This document shows positions 35,419 through 43,878 of a stretch of DNA of 64,000 bases, piece by piece. Position 1 is the stretch's first letter. Each line of letters starts with the position of its first letter. This stretch comes from Succinatimonas sp. CAG:777 (GTDB taxonomy: Bacteria; Pseudomonadota; Gammaproteobacteria; Enterobacterales; Succinivibrionaceae): positions 61,764-125,763 of the forward strand of contig HF987922.1 of assembly GCA_000431835.1 (NCBI GenBank), written 5' to 3'. The notes beneath the pieces were generated by a model, which was not told the DNA's origin, did not search any database, and saw nothing but the letters and a program-made list of their open reading frames with translations. The position numbers and the translations under genes are program-made.

Positions 35419-38400
35419 TTATACATAGCCAATTCTGACGCTTTGAGCTCCTGCTCTGTCTCTAATTCCTTCTACAAGATCATCTCTTGGTACAAAACGG
35501 AATTTATCATCTCTGATGCACAGTAATTTATTATCAATAATGATATTTAAAGTACATCCTTTGATTATAGAATCAGGATCCTCAGTCTGCCTTAACTCGC
35601 GGTTCACTTCTTTTACATCTACTCTGTTTCTCATTAAGACCTCATCAATGAACATGATGTTGTCGTCAAAGAGTTTGCTGGTGAAGTTTAAAGTGATCTT
35701 ACGGGCCTTTAGCACGCGCAATGACTCAAGAGTATGAATTTCTTTAACTCTTAATTTCATCATGCCTTCATCAGTCATAGAGAGGTATCCTGTAACAATT
35801 AGGATTAAAGGAGCGTTGATATCATCTGCATTAGCTGATTTTTTCTTTTTACGATTTTCGTTCATCTTCTTTTCAATATCTGCATAGATTTCAGCATTCT
35901 TGCCAAAGAGCATGATATCGAAAGTACCTGTTCCGTCATCCAATGTCATGGTGTAGAACTTATTACCATCTTTTGATGATATTCTTTGAAAAGCGTTATT
36001 AACTACAGCACCTACAGTAATTAAATTAGGGCTGTCAGGTGCTCCTGGGATCATGTTATTTAAAGTAACGTCACCACAGTACTGGATGAGCTCCATTCTG
36101 TAAGCATCAATAGGGTGACCTGATAAATAAAGTCCTAAGAGTTGCTTTTCGTTATAAAGTCTTACTTTATCGGACCAATCCATGCAGTTTACATAGTTAG
36201 GCTTTACGTTTTGATCGTTCATTTGAGCGAACAAGTCAAGCTGTCCTGTAGACATGTCATTAGCCTTTTGGGCAGCATATTTTAGAGCAGTTGGAATTGA
36301 AGCTAACATCTTAGCTCTATTAGGTCCAATACTATCTAGAGCTCCACTCTTTACCAAAGCCTCTAAGGTTCCTTTTGATATGAAGTTAGTCCCTACTCTA
36401 TACACAAAATCAAAGAAATCTGTAAATGGACCGTTTTGCTCTCTTTCTTCAACGATATGATCTACAAGCTTTTCACCAATACCTTTAATAGCAGAGAATC
36501 CGTAAACAACATTACCTTTAAGATCAACTCCAAAATGGAATTTACCAATATTTACATCTGGAGGATTTACATCTACTCCCAAGCGGTGGCATTCACCGAT
36601 ATAAGCGATGAGTTTTTCTGTTTTCATGCAGTCAGCGGTCATCATGGCTGCTAAGAATTCAGCTGGATAATGAACCTTAAGATATAGTGTCCACCAGGCA
36701 ACTAGAGCATATGCTGCAGAATGGGACTTATTAAAGCCGTAGGCTGCGAACATCTCTACCTGATCGAAAATTTGGGTCATGATCTTAAGATCTTTACCTT
36801 TCTTTAAGGCGCCCTTATTGAACACATCTCTTTGTGCAGCCATTTCGGCAGGGATCTTTTTACCCATGGCACGTCTTAAAATATCCGCACCACCTAGAGA
36901 GTAACCCGCTAAAACCTGAGCAATCTGCATAACCTGCTCTTGGTAAACGATAACTCCGTAGGTTGAGTCTAGAATTGGTTTTAGATCTAAATCCTGAGCT
37001 TCTGGTAGAGGGTAACTTACAGGCTCTGTTCCATGTTTTCTGTTAACGAAATGATCTACCATGCCACTATTTAAAGGACCTGGTCTGTACAGAGCCACCA
37101 AAGCTACTAAGTCTTCAAAACGGTCAGGCTGCATCTTACCAATTAGCTTTCTCATACCGGTAGATTCAAGCTGGAATACAGCTGTAGTTTCAGTTTCCTG
37201 AATCATCTTGTATGAAGCTTCATCCTCATAAGGAATTGCAGCAATGTTAATTGGTGGTTTTCCTTCACGAGCTAACTTAGCATCGATCATTTGTTTTGCA
37301 TCATCGATGATAGTTAAGGTTGTAAGACCTAAGAAGTCGAACTTAACTAAGCCTGCGTGCTCTACATCCTTTTTGTCGTACTGAGTGATAGGGTTACCAT
37401 CAGAATCAAGCATTAGAGGTGCAAATTCAGCAATTCTAGTAGGAGAAATAACCACACCTGCTGCATGCTTTCCAATACTTCTAATTACGCCTTCCAATCT
37501 AATGGAAACGTCAATTAACTCAATGGACTCTTTATCATCATTTAGTTTTGCCTGATTATAGAAGTTTAAGAAATCAGGAGATGCAGATGGTACTTCTTTA
37601 CCATTTTTTACATATCCAAAGCAGTCCTTAAATCCTGTACCTGGTGCGTCAGGAATTAAAGATGCGACTCTTCTAACCTGTCCTAAAGGTACACCAATAG
37701 CTCTACCTACACCTTGGATAGCTGCTTTTGGAGCTAGAGTACCGAAGGCTGCAATCTGAGATACCGCATTTCGACCATAGTGATCTACCACGTGTTGTAA
37801 AGTCTTGTATCTGTTTCTCTGACAGAAGTCCACGTCGAAGTCAGGCATTGAAACACGTTCTGGGTTTAAGAATCTTTCGAACAGCAGATCAAAACGTAAT
37901 GGGTCAAAGTCTGTAATTGTAAGGGCATAAGCTACAAGTGAACCACCACCAGAGCCACGACCTGGCCCTACAGGTACACCATGGGCTTTAGACCATTGAA
38001 TAAATTCCATCACGATAAGGAAGTAGCCAGGGAAATCCATCGTGATGATAACGTTAAGCTCTGTCTCTAGACGCTTTTCGTATATAGGCCTTTTTTCTTC
38101 TCGCACTTTAGGATCAGGAAATAAGAACTCAAGTCTTTTCTCCAAACCTTCGTGTGCTTTCATACGCAGACAGTCTGCTGTTGATAATTCACCAGTGTCA
38201 TATCTAGGAAGTCTTGGGTGGTCAAGCTCAATTTCAACATTACAACGTTCTGCAATTACACGTGTATTAGTTAATGCCTCAGGAATATCAGCAAATAACT
38301 CTGCCATTTCTTGAGGTGATCTTAAATACTGTTCAGGAGAATAACGTCTAGCATTCTCGCGGTTGCCTTTTTGCACAGCTTGCTGGATTGATACACGAAT

Positions 38401-39087
38401 ATCGTGAACGTAGTAGTCGGTTAGACCATCTTTAGGTACTTCATTTGGACCTAATAAGAATCTTGTATCATTAGTAGCTACAGGAACAAAACCATACTTT
38501 AGACAAGAGTTTAAGGCGAAATTTTCAAAATCAGTTTCACCTTCACGGTTGGTTCTGGTGATTTCAAAACAGAATCTGTCACCGTAGTATTTTTGGTAGT
38601 GCTCTAATCTGTCCTGAAGCTTTTTCTTATTATCTTCTTTTACAAATTGGGCTAAATCGCTTCTAAATCCGTTTAATATGATAAGACCTTCAGAGTATTT
38701 CCAAAGATCTTCAACTTTAGCTGCAACAACAGCAATATCAGGACTTGCAGTGTGGATCCAAGCATCAGATAAGATATCGTAAAGGTTCTGCTTGCCTTGT
38801 CTGTCCATAGCAAGCAAGGTAACAGTAAAATATCTGTCAGGATCTCCTGGTTTTGTGTCTTCTTTTACCTGAAGATCTGCTCCCATAATTGGTTTAATAC
38901 CGGCACCGTAACAAGCATTATAGAATCTAACAAAGCCTGCCATATTGTTAAAGTCTGTTACGGCTATTGCTGGAATTCCTAATTTAGCTGCTTTTTTTAC
39001 GATGTCGCCTACGTTCTGCAAGCCATCATTGATTGAGTAGCATGAACGAACGTGAAGTGGAATATATGAGAGGTTATTGTCTGTCAT
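35419..39087 (-). CDS. dnaE: DNA polymerase III alpha subunit
   Basis: 1222 residues, somewhat longer than E. coli DnaE (1160). An N-terminal PHP domain begins 'YIPLHVRSCYSINDG' (about 1-280). The C-family polymerase palm follows, with 'GPGRGSGGGSLVAY' (374-387) and the catalytic aspartates in 'MPDFDVDF' (D416/D418). 'VKFDFLGL' gives the third. 'FNKSHSAAYALVAWWTLYLK', helix-hairpin-helix and OB-fold regions come later. It is the replicative polymerase subunit. It is expressed alone here, separated from pgi by a terminator, whereas in E. coli dnaE lies in the lpxA-B/rnhB/accA cluster. Confidence 0.97.
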   Translation of the reverse strand: MTDNNLSYIPLHVRSCYSINDGLQNVGDIVKKAAKLGIPAIAVTDFNNMAGFVRFYNACYGAGIKPIMGADLQVKEDTKPGDPDRYFTVTLLAMDRQGKQNLYDILSDAWIHTASPDIAVVAAKVEDLWKYSEGLIILNGFRSDLAQFVKEDNKKKLQDRLEHYQKYYGDRFCFEITRTNREGETDFENFALNSCLKYGFVPVATNDTRFLLGPNEVPKDGLTDYYVHDIRVSIQQAVQKGNRENARRYSPEQYLRSPQEMAELFADIPEALTNTRVIAERCNVEIELDHPRLPRYDTGELSTADCLRMKAHEGLEKRLEFLFPDPKVREEKRPIYEKRLETELNVIITMDFPGYFLIVMEFIQWSKAHGVPVGPGRGSGGGSLVAYALTITDFDPLRFDLLFERFLNPERVSMPDFDVDFCQRNRYKTLQHVVDHYGRNAVSQIAAFGTLAPKAAIQGVGRAIGVPLGQVRRVASLIPDAPGTGFKDCFGYVKNGKEVPSASPDFLNFYNQAKLNDDKESIELIDVSIRLEGVIRSIGKHAAGVVISPTRIAEFAPLMLDSDGNPITQYDKKDVEHAGLVKFDFLGLTTLTIIDDAKQMIDAKLAREGKPPINIAAIPYEDEASYKMIQETETTAVFQLESTGMRKLIGKMQPDRFEDLVALVALYRPGPLNSGMVDHFVNRKHGTEPVSYPLPEAQDLDLKPILDSTYGVIVYQEQVMQIAQVLAGYSLGGADILRRAMGKKIPAEMAAQRDVFNKGALKKGKDLKIMTQIFDQVEMFAAYGFNKSHSAAYALVAWWTLYLKVHYPAEFLAAMMTADCMKTEKLIAYIGECHRLGVDVNPPDVNIGKFHFGVDLKGNVVYGFSAIKGIGEKLVDHIVEEREQNGPFTDFFDFVYRVGTNFISKGTLEALVKSGALDSIGPNRAKMLASIPTALKYAAQKANDMSTGQLDLFAQMNDQNVKPNYVNCMDWSDKVRLYNEKQLLGLYLSGHPIDAYRMELIQYCGDVTLNNMIPGAPDSPNLITVGAVVNNAFQRISSKDGNKFYTMTLDDGTGTFDIMLFGKNAEIYADIEKKMNENRKKKKSANADDINAPLILIVTGYLSMTDEGMMKLRVKEIHTLESLRVLKARKITLNFTSKLFDDNIMFIDEVLMRNRVDVKEVNRELRQTEDPDSIIKGCTLNIIIDNKLLCIRDDKFRFVPRDDLVEGIRDRAGAQSVRIGYV

Positions 39088-39146
39088 GAGCTTGATCTAA
39101 TAAAAAAACTAGACTCATTTTACCATAAAAATACATTCTCGGAGAA

Positions 39147-39174
39147 ACAAAAAAGCCCCGCTAAAGCGAGGCTT
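39147..39174 (-). terminator. Terminator of pgi
   Basis: On the minus strand AAGCCTCGC pairs with GCGGGGCTT (one G-U pair, 4-base loop), followed by a T-rich tract. It begins 19 bases after the pgi stop and separates pgi from dnaE. Confidence 0.88.
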
Positions 39175-39192
39175 ACGATGCTTAATTAATGA

Positions 39193-40845
39193 TTACTTCA
39201 TTGCTTTGTAAGCATTGATTAAACCGTTAGTTGAGCTGTCGTGGGAAGTGATCTTCTCATTGTTCTCTAACTCAGGGATAATCTTCATGGCTAGTTGCTT
39301 ACCTAACTCAACACCGAACTGATCGAATGAGTAGATATTTAAAATAGAGCCCTGAACGAAGATCTTGTGCTCATACATAGCAACTAACATACCTAAGGTG
39401 CGAGGAGTAATTTCTTTTACTAAGATAGAGTTTGTAGGTCTGTTTCCTTCGAAGATCTTGAATGGAACAACATCCTTGTACTCGCTCTCTTTCTTGCCCT
39501 TAGCTTCAAATTCAGCGATAACCTGCTCTTTGGTCTTACCAAATGCTAAAGCTTCAGTCTGAGCGAAGAAGTTAGAAATTAACTTAACGTGGTGATCACC
39601 AATTGGGTTGTGGCTGATTGCAGGAACAATGAAGTCACAAGGAATTACCTTAGTGCCCTGATGGATTAACTGGTAGAAAGCATGCTGACCGTTGGTACCA
39701 GGCTCACCCCAAATGATAGGACCTGTCTGGTAATTTACTTTGTTGCCATTTCTGTCAACATACTTACCATTTGATTCCATGTTTCCCTGCTGGAAGTAAG
39801 CTGGGAATCTGCTCATGTACTGGTCGTATGGAAGAATTGCTTCTGTCTCATACTTGTAGAAATCGTTATACCAAATACCTACTAAAGCTAAGATAACTGA
39901 TAAGTTCTTCTCTAATGGAGTCTCTCTGAAGTAGGTATCGTACTCAAAGCCACCCTTTAAGAACTGCTCAAAGTTATCAAAACCACATGCAAGAGCAATT
40001 GATAAACCGATTGCAGACCATGATGAATAACGGCCACCAACCCAGTCCCAGAACTCAAACATGTTAGCAGGATCAATACCAAACTCTACACAGCCCTTCT
40101 CGTTAGTTGATAGAGCAACGAAGTGTTTAGCAATGAATTTCTCGTCTTTAGCTGTCTTTAAGAACCAGTTACGTGCTGTGTGAGCATTGGTCATGGTCTC
40201 AAGAGTAGTAAAGGTCTTTGATGCGATTAAGAATAAAGTGGTCTCTGGATTGCACTTTTTAAATACTTCAGCAATATGTGAAGCATCGATGTTTGATACG
40301 AAGTGAACGTTTAATCTAGTGTGATATGGAGTTAAAGCTTCAGTAATCATAACCGGGCCTAAGTCTGAACCACCGATACCGATGTTAACTACATCAGTGA
40401 TTTCTTTACCGGTGTAACCTTTCCATTCACCTGAAATAACTTTCTCACAGAAAGCCTTCATCTTATCTAAAACTGCTTTTACGCCTGGCATTACATCTTT
40501 GCCATCAACGTATACAGGCTTACCGGAGAAGTTACGTAATGCTGTATGAAGAACTGCACGCCCCTCAGTACGGTTAATGATTTCGCCTGAGAACATTGCT
40601 TCAATGTTTTCTTGAAGTTTTGTTTCTTTTGCTAACTCTAATAATAGGTTTAATGTTGTTTCATCAATGATGTTCTTTGAGAAATCAGCAACAATATCGC
40701 CCTTTGCCAAGGTTAGTGAGTATTTGTCAAAACGGTTTGGATCCTGCTTGAACAGATCTTTTAAAGTACGATTCTTGGTAGATTCAAAGTGAGCTGTTAA
40801 TTTTTTCCAAGCTTCAGTTTGAGTTGGGTTGATACCGTAAAACAT
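39193..40845 (-). CDS. pgi: Glucose-6-phosphate isomerase
   Basis: 550 residues, as in E. coli Pgi (549). PGI signatures are visible: 'DVVNIGIGGSDLGPVMITEAL', 'GGRYSSWSAIGLSIAL' with the family glycine-arginine block, 'FQQGNMESNGK', 'GTNGQHAFYQLIHQG' with the catalytic His, and 'FDQFGVELGKQLA'. It interconverts glucose-6-P and fructose-6-P and thereby also feeds GlmS. GGAGA lies 7 bases before the ATG. It is monocistronic, with its own terminator and a 351-base gap to ilvY upstream. Confidence 0.98.
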   Translation of the reverse strand: MFYGINPTQTEAWKKLTAHFESTKNRTLKDLFKQDPNRFDKYSLTLAKGDIVADFSKNIIDETTLNLLLELAKETKLQENIEAMFSGEIINRTEGRAVLHTALRNFSGKPVYVDGKDVMPGVKAVLDKMKAFCEKVISGEWKGYTGKEITDVVNIGIGGSDLGPVMITEALTPYHTRLNVHFVSNIDASHIAEVFKKCNPETTLFLIASKTFTTLETMTNAHTARNWFLKTAKDEKFIAKHFVALSTNEKGCVEFGIDPANMFEFWDWVGGRYSSWSAIGLSIALACGFDNFEQFLKGGFEYDTYFRETPLEKNLSVILALVGIWYNDFYKYETEAILPYDQYMSRFPAYFQQGNMESNGKYVDRNGNKVNYQTGPIIWGEPGTNGQHAFYQLIHQGTKVIPCDFIVPAISHNPIGDHHVKLISNFFAQTEALAFGKTKEQVIAEFEAKGKKESEYKDVVPFKIFEGNRPTNSILVKEITPRTLGMLVAMYEHKIFVQGSILNIYSFDQFGVELGKQLAMKIIPELENNEKITSHDSSTNGLINAYKAMK

Positions 40846-41196
40846 GAAGATGTCTCCTGATAGCAGATTTTTAGTAAATGATCTTTAGTATATAAAGGTG
40901 TAATTGGTCTTATGATACATCTTTTTACTAAGTAATCTAATTTGTACGTTCTTTAATCTAAATCTAGTTTTTTAAACTAAATTAAAACCAAGAACTTCAA
41001 TATAGTGTTAGAGTTCTGAAAACTTCAAAGCTGCACAACACTCTACAAAGCAAAATTTCTGTATTGACAGTAATTTTTACATCCAATACCTATTATACAA
41101 TAATTATTGAGTGCTAAATCACACAATTCTATGCACAAAAATAACCAATTTTGGATGTTTAAGTCGTTTCTTTTGTTAAAAAATTTCCTTTTTTAA
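40846..41196. other. Intergenic region ilvY-pgi
   Basis: A 351-base AT-rich gap between two minus-strand genes. It should hold the pgi promoter: a minus-strand TATAAT (41092-41097) is present but would give a leader of about 240 bases. A short inverted repeat, TAGTTT-TTT-AAACTA, lies near 40967. On the plus strand TTGACA (41064-41069) is followed only by a poorly spaced TATTAT, and no gene follows it. I see no open frame or known RNA fold. Confidence 0.3.
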
Positions 41197-42129
41197 TTAC
41201 ATGATGCCGGTGTCAGAACGTCTTCTGGTTAGATCTGGTGAAAAACTAGGCGCTAAACGTTTAGCCAGTTCATGCACTACTTTGATTTTTTTATCTTTAG
41301 ATTTGCTCTTTAAATTACATAAAGCAACTCTAAAGTTAGACCATGGAAGATCCTTGATTACAACAACATCATTTTTAAAAGGTGAAATTTCATAAACCAA
41401 TCGTGGTACTACTGATACACCAAAGCCTAAAGCTGTAAGTGACACAATTGCTTCATGACCTGATACCTCAGAATAGATATGAGGAGTGATCTCCTGAGAA
41501 GTGAAATACTTCTCAACTTCATATCTTAACTGTCCTTTTTCAGGCATTACAAAAGGAGTTAATGAAAGATCAGGATCAGATAAGTCAGTAATTACAGAGA
41601 ATCTTGGTTTTTTAGGAGCTATAAGAATAAGAGGGAATGTCACCAAATCTACATATTGGATCTCTGGTGGCACATCATTAGGTAAGGCGCTGATTACAAA
41701 GTCATACTTTGTGTCATCTAATTTATGCAATGCGTCAGCAGGATCACCTGTTTCTAACTTTATCTCAAGATTAGGAGCTGTAAGATGCAGTTCATTTAGT
41801 AAGCGTGGAATGAACAGATATGATGCTGTAACCGAGCAATAAATTTTTATTACTCCTGTTACGGCACCTACGCCTGAATCTAATTCACTTTCTAATTCAG
41901 AATAAGAGTTTAGAGTCTTTTTAGCAAAAGCTTCAAATTTTCGGCCAGCTTCTGTAATAAAGATCCCTTTCTTATCACGAATACATAACTTTGCATTAAG
42001 TTCTCTTTCTAACTTATTTAAAGTACGACTTAAGGTAGAAGGGCTTACATTGCATAATGTAGCAGTTCTAGTTAAGTTTGAAGTTTCGCATAGTCTTAAA
42101 AATGCAGCTGCGTCTTTTAAATCGATCAC
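41197..42129 (-). CDS. ilvY: LysR-type activator of ilvC, IlvY
   Basis: A 310-residue LysR-type regulator. The N-terminal winged helix-turn-helix reads 'TATLCNVSPSTLSRTLNKLE' (about 22-41), very like E. coli IlvY. The effector domain contains 'IKIYCSVTASYLFIPRLL', 'NLEIKLETGDPADAL' and 'VSGHEAIVSLTALGFGVSVVP', also IlvY-like. E. coli IlvY senses acetolactate/acetohydroxybutyrate and activates ilvC. Here it is divergent from ilvC across 146 bases that hold a palindromic operator. The C-terminus is basic. Confidence 0.93.
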   Translation of the reverse strand: MIDLKDAAAFLRLCETSNLTRTATLCNVSPSTLSRTLNKLERELNAKLCIRDKKGIFITEAGRKFEAFAKKTLNSYSELESELDSGVGAVTGVIKIYCSVTASYLFIPRLLNELHLTAPNLEIKLETGDPADALHKLDDTKYDFVISALPNDVPPEIQYVDLVTFPLILIAPKKPRFSVITDLSDPDLSLTPFVMPEKGQLRYEVEKYFTSQEITPHIYSEVSGHEAIVSLTALGFGVSVVPRLVYEISPFKNDVVVIKDLPWSNFRVALCNLKSKSKDKKIKVVHELAKRLAPSFSPDLTRRRSDTGIM

Positions 42130-42150
42130 TCTTTATAGTCCTTAAAATTT

Positions 42151-42173
42151 TATATTGCATTTTTTGCAATATA
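42151..42173. promoter_or_regulatory. IlvY operator palindrome
   Basis: A perfect 9-base inverted repeat, TATATTGCA (42151-42159) and TGCAATATA (42165-42173), with a 5-base T spacer. It has the T-N11-A form typical of LysR-type sites and contains TTGCA/TGCAA half sites like E. coli IlvY operators. It lies 22 bases upstream of the ilvY ATG, where autoregulation would be expected. Confidence 0.75.
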
Positions 42174-42189
42174 AAAGAAATTATATTCC

Positions 42190-42217
42190 TTTTTATAAAA
42201 TTGTGCTATTATAAAAA
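42190..42217 (+). promoter_or_regulatory. ilvC promoter with flanking inverted repeat
   Basis: An extended -10 (TG-C-TATTAT, 42204-42212) has no good -35, as expected for an activator-dependent promoter. It is embedded in a second perfect 9-base inverted repeat (TTTTTATAA at 42190-42198, TTATAAAAA at 42209-42217, 10-base spacer). The second repeat may be a weaker activator contact or chance AT symmetry. Confidence 0.5.
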
Positions 42218-42275
42218 TCAGTTACCACACAGGTAAGATTTTTTTGGTTAATTTAATTTTTACGAAGGTTATAAA

Positions 42276-43763
42276 ATGGCCAACTTTAATTATTTCAATA
42301 CATTGAATTTACGTCAGAAGTTAGCTCAGTTGGGTTGCTGTGAGTTAATGGAGCGTAGCGAGTTCGCTGATGGTTGCAACTTCTTAAAGGGTAAGAAAGT
42401 TGTTATCGTAGGTTGCGGCGCACAGGGCTTAAATCAGGGCTTAAACCTGAGAGATTCTGGTCTAGATGTTAGCTACGCTTTACGTCAGGCTGCTATTGAT
42501 GAGAAGAGAGCTTCTTACAAGAGAGCTACTGAGAACGGTTTTAAAGTTGGCACTTATGAGCAGGTTATTCCTACAGCTGATTTAGTAATCAACTTAACTC
42601 CAGATAAGCAGCACGAGAACGTAGTTAACTCAGTTCAGCCTTTAATGAAGGCAGGTGCAGCATTAGGTTACTCACACGGTTTCAACATCGTTGAGTTAGG
42701 TATGCAGGTTCGTAAGGACTTAACCGTAATCATGGTAGCTCCTAAGGCTCCTGGTACTGAGGTTCGTGAAGAGTATCGTCGTGGTTTCGGTGTTCCAATG
42801 CTATTAGCTGTTCATCCAGAGAACGATCCTAACGGCGAAGGCTGGGCATTTGCTAAGGCTTGGGCTTCAGGCTTAGGTGGTGATAGAGCAGGTTGCTTAC
42901 GCTCATCATTCGTAGCTGAAGTTAAGTCAGACTTAATGGGCGAGCAAACCATTCTTTGCGGTGTTTTACAGGCTGCAACTGTAATGTGCTACGACCACGC
43001 TGTAGCTTTAGGTGCTGACAAGGCTTACGCTTGCAAGTTATTGCAGTATGGTTGGGAGACTATCTGTGAGGCTCTAAAGCAGGGTGGTATCACCAATATG
43101 ATGGATCGTCTATCAAACCCTGCAAAGATCAAGGCTTTCTACTTAGCTGAAGAAATCAAGTCAATCTTAAAAGACCTATACTTAAAGCACATGGATGACA
43201 TCGAGAGCGGTGAATTCTCACGCATCATGATGGAAGACTGGGCTAACGGCGATGTTAAGTTACACACCTGGAGAGAGAACTACGCTAAGAGCGCATTCGA
43301 GAATGCTCCTGCTTGTGATACTAAGATCTCTGAGCAAGAGTACTTCGATAAGGGTACTTTACTAGTTGCTTTCGCTAAGGCTGGTATTGAATTAGCATTC
43401 GACACTATGACTCATTCAGGTATCTACCCAGAGTCAGCTTACTACGAGTCATTACACGAGTTACCTTTAATCGCTAACACCATCGCTCGTCGTCGTTTAT
43501 ACGAGATGAATGTTGTTATTTCTGATACTGCTGAGTACGGTAACTACTTATTCGCTAATGCAGCAATTCCTTTATTAAAGGATTTCATGGCAAAGCAGAA
43601 GTTAGACGTATTTGGTGATACCTTAAAGGGTGACAACGCAGTTGATAACGTTGAGTTAATCAAGATCAACGATCAGATCCGCAACCACCCTATCGAGGTT
43701 GTAGGTCGCAAGCTACGTGCTTACATGTCAGACATGAAGGAAGTTTCTGTTGGTAACAACTAA
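42276..43763 (+). CDS. ilvC: Ketol-acid reductoisomerase (class II)
   Basis: 495 residues, close to E. coli IlvC (491), so the long class II form with a duplicated C-terminal knotted domain. The NADPH loop is 'VVIVGCGAQGLNQGLNLRDSG', with 'YALRQAAI' after it. The C-terminal magnesium ligands lie in 'DLMGEQTILCGVLQA' and 'MTHSGIYPESAYYESLHE'. It makes the dihydroxy acids of the isoleucine/valine pathway. Codon choice is more biased than in its neighbours, suggesting high expression. AAGG precedes the ATG. It is divergent from its regulator ilvY, and a strong terminator follows. Confidence 0.98.
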   Translation: MANFNYFNTLNLRQKLAQLGCCELMERSEFADGCNFLKGKKVVIVGCGAQGLNQGLNLRDSGLDVSYALRQAAIDEKRASYKRATENGFKVGTYEQVIPTADLVINLTPDKQHENVVNSVQPLMKAGAALGYSHGFNIVELGMQVRKDLTVIMVAPKAPGTEVREEYRRGFGVPMLLAVHPENDPNGEGWAFAKAWASGLGGDRAGCLRSSFVAEVKSDLMGEQTILCGVLQAATVMCYDHAVALGADKAYACKLLQYGWETICEALKQGGITNMMDRLSNPAKIKAFYLAEEIKSILKDLYLKHMDDIESGEFSRIMMEDWANGDVKLHTWRENYAKSAFENAPACDTKISEQEYFDKGTLLVAFAKAGIELAFDTMTHSGIYPESAYYESLHELPLIANTIARRRLYEMNVVISDTAEYGNYLFANAAIPLLKDFMAKQKLDVFGDTLKGDNAVDNVELIKINDQIRNHPIEVVGRKLRAYMSDMKEVSVGNN

Positions 43764-43786
43764 TAGAAGTTTTCTAAATTGATTTT

Positions 43787-43817
43787 AAGGCCCCAAAACG
43801 AAAGTTTGGGGCCTTTT
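43787..43817 (+). terminator. Terminator of ilvC
   Basis: An 11-base perfect inverted repeat (AAGGCCCCAAA / TTTGGGGCCTT, 7-base loop) is followed by TTTT-AATT, 24 bases after the ilvC stop. The left side is A-poor, so it mainly serves the plus strand. Confidence 0.9.
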
Positions 43818-43878
43818 AATTGGATTAAAGTTAATAGGATAAAAGGATAAGTTTGCTAAAGTTGTAACGTAAAGAAAG

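Noticed and set aside
41064..41096. Plus-strand promoter (TTGACA ... TATTAT) in the ilvY-pgi gap
   Set aside because: The 21-base spacing is too long and no plus-strand gene follows.
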